This document shows positions 7,863 through 16,402 of a stretch of 64,000 bases of DNA, piece by piece. The notes under the pieces were generated by a model that was not told the origin of the DNA, searched no databases, and saw nothing but the letters and a program-made list of their open reading frames with translations. The position numbers were made by a program, and so were the translations under genes. Every line of letters begins with the position of its first letter. The first letter of the stretch is position 1. Source of the stretch: Lysinibacillus fusiformis (GTDB lineage: Bacteria > Bacillota > Bacilli > Bacillales_A > Planococcaceae); contig NZ_PYWL01000001.1 in assembly GCF_003049525.1 (NCBI RefSeq), positions 496,001 through 560,000 on the forward strand. Reading direction: 5' to 3'.

Positions 7863-9341
7863 TTATGTTACTAAATAGGCAGAATCTTTTGTGGATACTT
7901 CCATTGTATCCACTTGGTTAAATGTATAGATTGGGAACTGTAGATGGAAGCATGTCCCCTTCTGTAATTCACTATTAACACCTATAACTCCATCGTGCTC
8001 TTCGATAACTTTTTTCACGAATGCAAGGCCCAGTCCTGTCCCTGTTGATTTTGTCGTGTAAAAAGGCTGGAATAGGTTTTGAAGGGTTGTGCTATCCATT
8101 CCAACGCCTTCGTCTTTAATTGTAAGTTCAACAATCGCGCAGTCATTTGTTGTCATTTCTACAGTAATCGTACCACCGTTATTCATGGATTCCATCGCAT
8201 TTTTAATGAGGTTCATTAATACTTGCTTTAAACGATTTTCACTTCCACCAATATAAACTTGATTTGGAATTGAAATGTACTGAATCATAATATTTTTCAT
8301 GAGTGCATCTGGTAACATGAACTCAATGACTTGTTTTACAATATGATCTAGTTCCAATAACTCCACTTTCATAGTTGATGGCTTGGACAAAACTAAAAGC
8401 TCTGATAAAATTTGTTCCATTCGTTGAAGCTCACTATCAATGACAGAAAGGTACATGCGTGATTCATCGTCAGCATTTATTTTTAATAAATCAGTAAAAC
8501 CCTTTAAAGAAGTTAATGGATTACGAATTTCATGCGCAATACTCGCAGCCATTTGTCCAACAACATTCAAAGCTTGTTGATGCTCCACTTTATGTTGAAG
8601 TTGCTTCTTCTCTGTTTCATCATTAATAACTGTGACAATAATATTATTGTATTCATCAAAAATACTGGAAATTTCATAATAACAAGTTCTACTTACTTGT
8701 GTTTCATCGACAACGTGAAGACTTGCATGTTTGTCACCCATTAATTTAGAAAGGTAGGATGTAATTTGCCCTTTTTTCAATGTAAATAGATCAAATATAT
8801 GCTGATGAGCTTTATGGAGTAGCTGAGAGCTTTCTACTTTGAGAAACATTTCTGCATACTTATTAAGCCCAAGAATAATACCGCTAGCATCACTTACAAT
8901 AACAGCATAAGGTAAGTAATCATATGCATTAAAAGATTGGGATCTTTCATGCTCTTGACTAACGTATAATTTATGGGCAACATCTTCATTTAATGTTGAA
9001 ATTTGTGCAACAATTTCTTCTGCATTTGGGTCGTAGAAACATTTAAATGATAACATTTCGTACTCATTTCCTACTGTGCGAATGTTGAAAATTTCTTCCG
9101 ATCGTAAATCCTTTTGTAGTTGTTGGACGAACTTCGCCCATTTAAATTTAGATGGCTCGTCCATAGCCAAATTGCCAATATACGTTAAATTAAGATTAAA
9201 TAGTTGGATAGCAGCCTCATTGACGTTCAAAATTTTCCCTGCTTTATTGAGTATAAGTGTTGGTGACGAAGTACTTTTCATAAGATTTCCAAAACATTGA
9301 TTAATATCATTTTGCTTCAACTTTCTCACCGAACCTTTCAA
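7863..9341 (-). CDS. Soluble PAS-PAS sensor histidine kinase, KinA-type orphan
   Basis: A 492-residue kinase without membrane segments. Two PAS-like domains (about 12-120 and 135-250) precede the HisKA helix with SIAHEIRNPLTSLKGF, phospho-acceptor His270, then the ATPase boxes: N (LMNLIKNAMESM), G1 (DEGVGMD), F (FQPFYTTK) and G2 (GTGLGLAF). The H-box wording is that of the Bacillus sporulation kinases KinA-KinE, and no response-regulator gene is adjacent, as expected for a kinase feeding Spo0F. Start is uncertain: TTG 9341-9339 has only a weak site; GTG or TTG codons a few residues in are alternatives. The ligand is unknown. Confidence 0.88.
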   Translation of the reverse strand: MKGSVRKLKQNDINQCFGNLMKSTSSPTLILNKAGKILNVNEAAIQLFNLNLTYIGNLAMDEPSKFKWAKFVQQLQKDLRSEEIFNIRTVGNEYEMLSFKCFYDPNAEEIVAQISTLNEDVAHKLYVSQEHERSQSFNAYDYLPYAVIVSDASGIILGLNKYAEMFLKVESSQLLHKAHQHIFDLFTLKKGQITSYLSKLMGDKHASLHVVDETQVSRTCYYEISSIFDEYNNIIVTVINDETEKKQLQHKVEHQQALNVVGQMAASIAHEIRNPLTSLKGFTDLLKINADDESRMYLSVIDSELQRMEQILSELLVLSKPSTMKVELLELDHIVKQVIEFMLPDALMKNIMIQYISIPNQVYIGGSENRLKQVLMNLIKNAMESMNNGGTITVEMTTNDCAIVELTIKDEGVGMDSTTLQNLFQPFYTTKSTGTGLGLAFVKKVIEEHDGVIGVNSELQKGTCFHLQFPIYTFNQVDTMEVSTKDSAYLVT

Positions 9342-9540
9342 AAGAGTAAAAAACCTCTAAATCGAATTTTGAGCCTTTACTATACATTATGACAGCACGA
9401 TTCTATTATTACAAAATTTAGTAAATTTAAGTATTTTAAATTATTTCACGAACTGTTCACAAAATAAATAGGTAAAAAGAATTATATTGTATGTCAAATA
9501 CTTGACTGATACAATTAGATATTGAAAGGAAGATTATTGT

Positions 9541-11280
9541 ATGAATACTATTTTAACTACTTTAAACGCAAAGTATATACACACAAATCTAGCATTGCGC
9601 TATTTAAAAGGTGCCGCTTCACCCGAATTTAATCCAATTATAGCAGAATATACAATTAAAGACCCTGCTTTTAATATTGTATCAGATTTGTTCCAAAAAA
9701 AACCTGATATCGTTGGATTTAGCTGTTATATTTGGAATATTGAAGAAACAATTCATGTTATTAAAATGTTAAAAACGGTCTGTCCAGATGTTAAAATTTT
9801 GCTTGGAGGTCCTGAGGTTTCTTACGATTCTCACCATTGGCTACGCCGTATACCTGAAGTAGATTTCATAGTGATGGGTGAAGGAGAAACTTCATTTAAG
9901 CAATTGTTACGTTATTTACACGGTGAGATATTACTGGAGGATGTCCCTGGAATTTGCTATTTGGAGGACGGAAAAGTTAAGATTCACGCTCAACCACCTA
10001 AGATAGATTTGCGTGAATTAGCGAGTCCGTTTCGCTTTGAAGAGGATCTTCCTCACCTTGGGAAACGTATTCAGTACATTGAAACAAGTAGAGGCTGTCC
10101 GTTTAGCTGTCAATTCTGTTTATCTTCTATAGAGGTTGGTGTTCGATACTTTAACCGGGAAAAAATTAAGGAAGATATTCGTTTCTTAATGGATAATGGC
10201 GCTAGAACTATAAAATTTGTGGATCGAACGTTTAATATAAGCCGTAGCTACGCTATGGAAATGTTCCAGTTTTTAATTGATGAACATAAACCAGGTGTTG
10301 TATTCCAGTTTGAGATTACTGCCGATATTATGCGTCCGGAAGTTATCCAATTTTTAAATGACAATGCGCCGAGAGGTTTGTTCCGCTTCGAAATTGGTGT
10401 TCAGTCTACAAACGATTTAACCAATACACTTGTACAGCGTCGCCAAAACTTTGAAAAACTAAAACGAACAGTGACAATGGTTAAAGATGGCGGAAAAATC
10501 GATCAACATTTAGACTTAATAGCAGGTTTACCTGAAGAGGATTACGCAAGCTTCCGTCAAACCTTTAATGATGTTTTTGCCATGCGACCAGAAGAACTTC
10601 AACTTGGTTTTTTAAAGCTTTTACGCGGTACCGGGCTTCGAGTGGAGGCTGAGAAGTTTGGTTATACTTACATCGATCTAGCGCCTTATGAAATCTTTTC
10701 TAATAATGTCCTCACATTTGATGACATTGTTCGCATTAAACATGCAGAGGATGTTCTGGAAAAATATTGGAATGATCATCGTATGGATCATACAATCGAA
10801 TATTTAGTAACCGAGGTCTTCGATACTCCATTTGACTTTTTCCAAAGCTTCGGTACGTATTGGGAAACTAAGGGATGGTCCCGTATTGGCCATCAATTAG
10901 AAGATTTATTCCGTCGTTTACTAATGTTCTTAGAAACTGTAGATGGCGCGAATTTAAATATTATACAAAGCTTAATGCAACTAGATTATCTAACGGCTCA
11001 GCAATTCCAGCCACGTAAACTATGGTGGAAGGAACGCCCAACAGTAGAGCAACAAAAAATAATCTACCAGACATTACGTGAAAATCCGGCTATCGCTGGT
11101 GAGGAATTTGCAGACTTTAAACTTACTGAGAAAGAGCTGTTTAAGCATACTTTGGTAATTCCACATGCTCTCAATTATGATGATTTCTTGAATGGCAAAA
11201 TTGTACAAAAAGATGGCTATCTATTAACTTATTTCCGTCATGGTCAAGCACCTTACTTTGCAACAATCCCCACACTTTAA
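9541..11280 (+). CDS. B12-binding-domain radical SAM protein (DUF4080 type)
   Basis: A 579-residue enzyme. Residues 1-140 form a cobalamin-binding-like Rossmann domain (DIVGFSCYIWNIE, LLGGPEVSYD, MGEGE); residues about 175-400 are a radical SAM barrel with the cluster motif C186-x3-C190-x2-C193 in RGCPFSCQFC; the remainder is the DUF4080 C-terminal region. Such proteins perform radical chemistry, often methylation, but the substrate of this widespread Firmicutes group is unknown. No DxHxxG cobalamin motif is evident, which is common in this class. AAAGGAAG precedes the ATG. Monocistronic, with a terminator. Confidence 0.88.
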   Translation: MNTILTTLNAKYIHTNLALRYLKGAASPEFNPIIAEYTIKDPAFNIVSDLFQKKPDIVGFSCYIWNIEETIHVIKMLKTVCPDVKILLGGPEVSYDSHHWLRRIPEVDFIVMGEGETSFKQLLRYLHGEILLEDVPGICYLEDGKVKIHAQPPKIDLRELASPFRFEEDLPHLGKRIQYIETSRGCPFSCQFCLSSIEVGVRYFNREKIKEDIRFLMDNGARTIKFVDRTFNISRSYAMEMFQFLIDEHKPGVVFQFEITADIMRPEVIQFLNDNAPRGLFRFEIGVQSTNDLTNTLVQRRQNFEKLKRTVTMVKDGGKIDQHLDLIAGLPEEDYASFRQTFNDVFAMRPEELQLGFLKLLRGTGLRVEAEKFGYTYIDLAPYEIFSNNVLTFDDIVRIKHAEDVLEKYWNDHRMDHTIEYLVTEVFDTPFDFFQSFGTYWETKGWSRIGHQLEDLFRRLLMFLETVDGANLNIIQSLMQLDYLTAQQFQPRKLWWKERPTVEQQKIIYQTLRENPAIAGEEFADFKLTEKELFKHTLVIPHALNYDDFLNGKIVQKDGYLLTYFRHGQAPYFATIPTL

Positions 11281-11288
11281 TAACAAAC

Positions 11289-11325
11289 GCTAGTCCTGTA
11301 TGAGCGATCAGGACTAGCTTTTTTT
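11289..11325 (+). terminator. Terminator after the radical SAM gene
   Basis: Perfect arms GCTAGTCCTG (11289-11298) and CAGGACTAGC (11309-11318) with T7. Confidence 0.92.
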
Positions 11326-11933
11326 ATGTCTTAAACAATTCTTAAAGATGCACTGAAAAAGAAACGGGTAGCTGTTTTATAGCGTTTCTGCCTGCTTAAT
11401 CTATTAGTCAAGTATTCATAGCCATTTTAAAAAAGTTTAGGGCAAATTTCTTAAAAACAAACAATCTATACGTTGAAAATATACCCACTTAAAATGTTCA
11501 CATTCGGGAAATTAAATTTTAAATTTTCCGAATATTTTGTGACGACTTACACATTTAGGCGTTTTAGTAACAAATGGAGCCCTCTTATCCTATATCAGAC
11601 ATCTTATTCTGTTCATAATTTTTACGTTTATTTGCTAGTTGTATTTTTTATTTTATTGGAACTACCTATTCCATTTCAATAGTTAATTTTCGTTTTCTAA
11701 AAAATGTATAGAATTAGTATAGATGTTTTTAATGTATATACAGTTGTAATGACAACTTTCGACAATTTTATCTCTTTCTACCCTATATAATAGAAGAAAG
11801 TCAATTACTCTTTATGCTATTTCCGGCTTTCGAAAAGAAGATTGTTTCATGTATGACAGTTTTAATTTATAAATGCAAGCTCACTCGGCTATGTAGCTAC
11901 CAAACAAAAACATTTTTATTTAACACTTTTGAC
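11326..11933. other. AT-rich intergenic stretch, no gene supported
   Basis: About 600 bases with open frames of at most 70 codons, none with a ribosome site or protein-like composition. The only structure seen is an imperfect inverted repeat at 11503-11532 (TTCGGGAAATT / AATTTTCCGAA) that is not followed by a T run, so it is not an obvious terminator. Confidence 0.6.
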
Positions 11934-11963
11934 AGAAAAAAGGGGCAATATCATGATTACCCC
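11934..11963 (-). terminator. Terminator of the potassium transporter gene
   Basis: On the minus strand GGGGTAAT (11963-11956) pairs with ATTGCCCC (11949-11942, one G-T pair), followed by T6. Confidence 0.82.
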
Positions 11964-11998
11964 TCAACAAATCCTTATATATCAATGTTCTGTGAGCG

Positions 11999-13354
11999 TT
12001 ACCCAATTATTACGCGTTCCTTTGGATAATGGAATTTCGATTTCTTTCCTCGTCCACCACCACCTAGCGTATACAGGAAGGATATTAAACCAACTCGACC
12101 AATGAACATTAAAATAATAATAATAATTTTACCAATAACCGATAAATCTGAAGTTATTCCTAACGACATACCACAAGTACCGAACGCAGAGGTGATTTCA
12201 AAAATAATTTGAATAAGGGAGGCATGTGGCTCTGTAATAAGCAAAATAATCGTTGCAATTAAAACCATGAAAAAGGCTAATAAGATGACAACGAAGGAGC
12301 GGAAAACATCAATTAAATGAATTTCTCGCCCAAACACTTGAATATCCTCTCTCCCTCTTGCAAATGTAATTAAAAATAAAATAGCTATGGCAAAAGTGGT
12401 TGTTCGAATTCCTCCCCCCACTGAACTTGGAGAAGAACCTATGAACATGAGAAAACTCATAAAAATATCTGTCGCCTCACTAAATGTCGTCACATCGTAA
12501 GTTGTAAGCCCAGCAGATCTTGTCGATACAGAATGAAACATCGCTGAAAAAAGCGCTTCGTGCCAGGACATTTCCTTGAAAGAATGGAAAGATTCGAGAA
12601 GTAAAATGACCAGAGCACCAACAACAAATAAAATGGCATAAGTAGACGTAGTAATTTTTGTAAACAAGCTAAATCGAAAATTCGCATGACGTTTGAGTAA
12701 GAAAGTTTTTAGTTCAATTAAGACAGGGAAACCTATTGCCCCTAACACAATAAGTACCATTGTCACCAGTTGAACAAAATAATCATCATGGAATGGCAAT
12801 AAGCTCATTCCCGTAATGTCAAATCCCCCATTGGTCGTAGCAGAAATTGAAGCAAATGCTCCGTGTAAGAATGCTTCTTCTAACGTATCAAAATAATTGG
12901 TAAAATGTAAAGTTAAAATAAACGTACCTGCTACCTCAATACCAATTAAGATTTTTAAGATTTCACGTATTAATTTCACAACACCAGACAAATTGTACTG
13001 GTTGTGGTCAATCATAATTAACTGACGCTCACGCATCCCTATTTTTTTCCCGACTAAGAGCCACACAAAGGTACCCAGTGACATAATACCAATTGCGCCT
13101 AACTGCAAAATAACAAGAATCATCACAAGTCCAAATTTCGTATACGTTTCAGAAATATTAATAGTTGTTAAACCAGTTACACTTACTGCACTTACTGCCG
13201 TAAATAGACTATCTAAAAAGGATACCTTTACCCCTTCTTGATGAACGCCTGGAAGCCGTAATAACAGGAAGGAAATCGCTATAGCTATAAAATAATAAGA
13301 AACAAGTACCTGAAATGGTGTGACAAGTCTATTGGAAGATTTTTTCCAAGGCAC
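11999..13354 (-). CDS. KtrB/KtrD-type potassium channel subunit (TrkH family)
   Basis: A 451-residue membrane protein with the fourfold M1-P-M2 repeat of TrkH/KtrB channels. The four filter loops are readable: AVSVTGLTT, SATTNGGFD, STRSAGLTT and AFGTCGMSLG, so the Gly of each K+ filter is present. KtrB dimers work with a cytosolic RCK ring (KtrA/KtrC). No ktrA is adjacent, which is the arrangement of Bacillus ktrD whose partner KtrC is encoded elsewhere. GTG start at 13354-13352, AGGAGG 10 bases before. No c-di-AMP riboswitch was found upstream. Regulation by c-di-AMP through an unlinked RCK protein is inference. Confidence 0.9.
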   Translation of the reverse strand: MPWKKSSNRLVTPFQVLVSYYFIAIAISFLLLRLPGVHQEGVKVSFLDSLFTAVSAVSVTGLTTINISETYTKFGLVMILVILQLGAIGIMSLGTFVWLLVGKKIGMRERQLIMIDHNQYNLSGVVKLIREILKILIGIEVAGTFILTLHFTNYFDTLEEAFLHGAFASISATTNGGFDITGMSLLPFHDDYFVQLVTMVLIVLGAIGFPVLIELKTFLLKRHANFRFSLFTKITTSTYAILFVVGALVILLLESFHSFKEMSWHEALFSAMFHSVSTRSAGLTTYDVTTFSEATDIFMSFLMFIGSSPSSVGGGIRTTTFAIAILFLITFARGREDIQVFGREIHLIDVFRSFVVILLAFFMVLIATIILLITEPHASLIQIIFEITSAFGTCGMSLGITSDLSVIGKIIIIILMFIGRVGLISFLYTLGGGGRGKKSKFHYPKERVIIG

Positions 13355-13504
13355 TTTAACAACCCCTCCTACATATGATGCCCAACTAGATAGATTATAG
13401 TATAGAAAAAATACAAGAAAAAAGAAAGAGGAATAGTTATTACTATACTTTTTGAAAATGGACGATATCTGAACTAAAATGCTTTTTATTTTGGAGGTGA
13501 AGTT

Positions 13505-13801
13505 TTGAATAAGTGGTTAAAGGCTTGGAGTATATTTATTTTTACAATCGGCGGATTATTAGTATTACTAATAATTAGGAGTATTTTGCTTTTTTTGCAT
13601 TTTAAGGCTACATTACATCCAGATGAATATGAAGAAGCAAAGGTACTTTTACAAGCAAACTATCCAACTATGACATACGAAATTTCTGGTGTTGAAGCAT
13701 TTTGCGAAGAAAATTTTATATCTTCTATTGAGTATTTTCACTATGATTTGCCTATCGAACATACACAGGTAAAGATTTTCTCTCACTGCAAAATGGGTTA
13801 A
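13505..13801 (+). CDS. Hypothetical single-pass membrane protein (98 aa), possibly truncated
   Basis: Not recognised. TTG start with GGAGGTGAAG upstream; residues 8-32 form one membrane helix, residues 35-98 an acidic extracytoplasmic or cytosolic domain ending in CKMG. The reading frame stops about 35 bases before a decayed dispersed repeat (13836-13984), so the 3' end may have been lost when that element inserted. The family, if any, could not be named. Confidence 0.6.
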   Translation: MNKWLKAWSIFIFTIGGLLVLLIIRSILLFLHFKATLHPDEYEEAKVLLQANYPTMTYEISGVEAFCEENFISSIEYFHYDLPIEHTQVKIFSHCKMG

Positions 13802-13835
13802 TGAGTTTAGCTCAAAAAAGCTCGAAGTATGTAGG

Positions 13836-13984
13836 TGGAGTGATAATGTAGAAGTTGATCGGATCGTAGGGTGGCGACTAAGTGGGAATGTCGAGATCCT
13901 TGGACTGAGCAGCAGCTCGGCCCCGCCAGTGGAAACGTCAGCCCGTAGTGGAGATTAACGGCTATACTTTATAAACAGTCACTC
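13836..13984. repeat. Decayed dispersed palindromic repeat (Bacillaceae GGAAAGCGT..GGAGATCAAC type)
   Basis: GC-richer non-coding element in an AT-rich gap. Its ends are inverted: GTTGATC (13854-13860) and GATTAAC (13953-13959) with AGGG/CCCG inside, and an outer GGAGTGA (13838-13844) facing TCACTCC (13978-13984). The inner text (GGTGGCGACT, TGGGAATG, GAGATCC, GCTCGGCCCCGCC, GTGGAAACGTCAGCCCGTAG, GGAGATTAACGG) follows, with substitutions, a repeat I know to be scattered through Bacillus and relatives. No reading frame. A second remnant lies at 43051-43097. Confidence 0.6.
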
Positions 13985-14143
13985 CGATTGATTCTAAGCT
14001 ATTTTTTTATTGTTGAAAAGTAAATCCTTAGAGTGACAAACAATGTTGACGAAAAATCACATTCATGACGTAAGCTCTCCAAGATTTAAGCCGAAAAAGT
14101 GAGATTAGATTTAGTAGTAAAATATCATAGAAAAAGAAAATAC

Positions 14144-14177
14144 CAAAAGCCATCGATCATACTTTCGATGGCTTTTG
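14144..14177 (-). terminator. Terminator of the TerC-family gene
   Basis: Perfect 13-base arms CAAAAGCCATCGA (14144-14156) and complement (14165-14177). The tail on the minus strand is only moderately T-rich. Confidence 0.75.
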
Positions 14178-14203
14178 ACTACAGCTGGATAATTCAATCT
14201 AAG

Positions 14204-14959
14204 CTATTTTTTATTTCGAACCCCTACTAGATAACCTACAAATGCTATGCCGAGTAAGACAATCCAGAATGTTAACTCCCATGCAGTGGAATGTGGGAAT
14301 TCTGCAGGTAATATCCCTACTTTTTCGTGGGCTAATGTTAAGACAACAAGCTTCACACCTACCCAGCCTACAATTAAAAATGCAGCTGTTTCAAGTGAAG
14401 GATAATCATTTAATACTTTGACAAACCATTGGGCAGCAAAACGCATCATAATAACCCCGATAAACCCACCAAGGAGCATGACGATAAATTGTCCACCATT
14501 AATGCCACCGATATCAAAATTCCCCAAATGAGGCAATGTGACAGCGATAGCTACTGCAGCCAACATGGAATCAATAGCAAATGCAATGTCTGCAGCTTCT
14601 ACTTTGAGTACCGTTAACCAGAATCCAGAACCCTTTTTCCCAGCTTTTTCACTCGTCTCTTCCTCATCATCTTTATGTTTACGTAAATCATAAATATTTT
14701 TCGCAGACATAAATAGCAGGTAAGCCGCACCTACTGCTTGTATTTGCCAATAGTTTACTAAAACTGTAATGACAAAAAGAGCAGCAAATCGAAAAATCAG
14801 GGCGCCAAATAGTCCATAAAATAACGCCTTTTTTTGTTGTTCTTGCGGTAAATGTTTGACCATTACAGCCATTACTACTGCATTATCAGCTGCTAGTAAT
14901 CCCTCTAATACAACTAGGACAATTAAAACCCAGCCGTATTGTAATATTATTGCTTCCAT
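14204..14959 (-). CDS. TerC-family integral membrane protein, manganese exporter type (MeeF/MeeY-like)
   Basis: A 251-residue membrane protein with about seven helices. The TerC signatures EGLLAADNAVVMA (19-31) and EAADIAFAIDSMLAAVA (near 121-137) supply the conserved acidic metal site. The Bacillus paralogues YceF and YkoY (MeeF/MeeY) export Mn2+ and metallate exoenzymes; a yybP-ykoY manganese riboswitch directly upstream (15022-15222) makes that role very likely here. A charged loop (KHKDDEEETSEKAGKK) links the two halves. ATG start; monocistronic with a terminator at 14144-14177. Confidence 0.92.
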   Translation of the reverse strand: MEAIILQYGWVLIVLVVLEGLLAADNAVVMAVMVKHLPQEQQKKALFYGLFGALIFRFAALFVITVLVNYWQIQAVGAAYLLFMSAKNIYDLRKHKDDEEETSEKAGKKGSGFWLTVLKVEAADIAFAIDSMLAAVAIAVTLPHLGNFDIGGINGGQFIVMLLGGFIGVIMMRFAAQWFVKVLNDYPSLETAAFLIVGWVGVKLVVLTLAHEKVGILPAEFPHSTAWELTFWIVLLGIAFVGYLVGVRNKK

Positions 14960-15021
14960 TTATGCTAGTGCCTCCTCTAAGCTCTAAATACCCAAATGAC
15001 TAGTTCCACTAAAGTACAAAA

Positions 15022-15222
15022 GAAAAAAACCCCTGCCTTATGTAGGCAAAGGTCTCGCTAAGTAAATTAGTACCTTATCGGTACATCAATCTACACGTCA
15101 TCAGTCATCATTTTACGCATAGAGCCATTCACTATCACACCCGATGGTAAAACCATGTCTTGACGAATGTGAAACCAGGTAAAATAATTGCAAAACCTGT
15201 TAGCTACTCCCCTTTGACAAAG
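15022..15222 (-). ncRNA. yybP-ykoY manganese riboswitch with expression-platform terminator
   Basis: On the minus strand the leader begins near CAAAGGGGAGTAGC (about 15219-15203), holds the internal stem GTACCGATAAGGTAC and closes with GCGAGACCTTTGCC (about 15058-15045). Both conserved ends of the yybP-ykoY aptamer are present: AAAGGGGAGTAG and GAGACCTTTGCC, whose AAAGG and CCTTT pair as P1. The CCTTTGCCT arm can instead pair with AGGCAGGGG and is followed by T7 (15022-15028), a terminator that Mn2+ binding would prevent. It precedes the TerC-family exporter, as in known members. Confidence 0.88.
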
Positions 15223-15297
15223 TGTCGAAGGTATCTTCTTTCAAACATTATAGCACTATCATTTACAGCTTACAAAAATATCTATATGGTTTTTTCA

Positions 15298-16383
15298 TTA
15301 CTTAATTTGTATCTGGTAGCTCTTATCTTCTTTATGTGCTAAATAAAAATCAATCATTCGCGGCATCGTCCGAATAAAATCAGGACATGTAATTCCACCT
15401 TTTTGTAAAATTTGCTGGGCTTCAGTCGTGTCGAATGTGGCATTCCATGTTAAATAATCTAATGTCTCCTGCTCCACCCCTAGCTTTCTCCGAATAAAAG
15501 GAATTTGCAAGGATAGCTTTGCCCACGCAAACGGTAAATGTCCCTTCGGATAAGCATTTGTTACTAGTTTCACCATAGTACGATACACTTCCTGTACAGG
15601 GTGAGGATTTGGATCTGTTAAATGAAGGGTCTTGCCTTCAGCCTCTTGTTCTGATGCCAAAAAAGTTGAGGCATTTAATATATAATCTACTGGTACTACA
15701 TTGATCGTAGATGTAGATTTTCCAATATAAGGAATTATAGGTAAACATTTTAAACGTTCTACTAAATTTAAAAAGAAATAGGGGCCATCAAACTTAATAG
15801 TTTCACCCGTTTCCGAATGTCCCCTCACAATGCCAGGTCTAATAATTGTTAATGGAATTTCGGATTTTAAATCTTCTACTCGGAGCTCAGCCTCATATTT
15901 TGTCTCTTCATAATAATTTTTAAATGCGAATGGTCGAATCAGTTCATTTTCACGCAGTACCCCCTCACGTGTACCAGCCACATATGCCGTACTAAAGTAC
16001 ATATAGCGTTTTAAATGGGGTAAAGTGCGCACAAATTCATTCACCATTGTTGTCCCATGTACATTCACTTTCCAAGCAATATCACGGGGTACAGCTAAAT
16101 CGTATATAGCTGCCAAATGCCAGAGCACTTCAATTTGAGGTACGATTTCTTCAATCACTTGATTATCTAAACCTAGGTTCGGCAAGGTAATATCACCCTC
16201 AACAATACGAATCGATCCATTAGGAAACTCCTTTAATATTTTATCTTTTTCTCGATGAGCCTTAATGGTTTCGCCAGCTAATACGATTGCTATAACCTGT
16301 TGTGTTTGTTTTTTTTGGAACAATGTCCTAATTAATTGACTTGAAATGAAACCAGGAAAACCAGTAAAAAAATGAACTTTCAT
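15298..16383 (-). CDS. Extended SDR / male-sterility-type NAD-binding oxidoreductase
   Basis: A 361-residue protein of the extended short-chain dehydrogenase group, closest in style to the NAD-binding_4 (male sterility, thioester-reductase) branch. Seen: the dinucleotide loop TGFPGFISSQL (7-17), the Asp-containing EGDITLPNLG, LWHLAAIYDL, STAYVAGTREG and the catalytic YYEETKYEAE with the Tyr-x3-Lys pair. Such enzymes act on acyl or sugar substrates; the substrate here is unknown. It starts 19 bases after the RND pump gene stop on the same strand, so the two are probably one operon. Confidence 0.82.
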   Translation of the reverse strand: MKVHFFTGFPGFISSQLIRTLFQKKQTQQVIAIVLAGETIKAHREKDKILKEFPNGSIRIVEGDITLPNLGLDNQVIEEIVPQIEVLWHLAAIYDLAVPRDIAWKVNVHGTTMVNEFVRTLPHLKRYMYFSTAYVAGTREGVLRENELIRPFAFKNYYEETKYEAELRVEDLKSEIPLTIIRPGIVRGHSETGETIKFDGPYFFLNLVERLKCLPIIPYIGKSTSTINVVPVDYILNASTFLASEQEAEGKTLHLTDPNPHPVQEVYRTMVKLVTNAYPKGHLPFAWAKLSLQIPFIRRKLGVEQETLDYLTWNATFDTTEAQQILQKGGITCPDFIRTMPRMIDFYLAHKEDKSYQIQIK

Positions 16384-16402
16384 CTCCCATTCCCCCTCGA
16401 TT

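Noticed and set aside
11473..12029. Plus-strand frames of about 70 codons in the gap after the radical SAM gene
   Set aside because: Phe/Tyr/Leu-rich translation of AT-rich DNA, no ribosome sites, the second overlaps the potassium transporter terminator and gene.
13836..13984. c-di-AMP (ydaO) riboswitch or other structured leader
   Set aside because: It points at no gene start in the right orientation and lacks the ydaO conserved blocks; block order matches a dispersed repeat instead.
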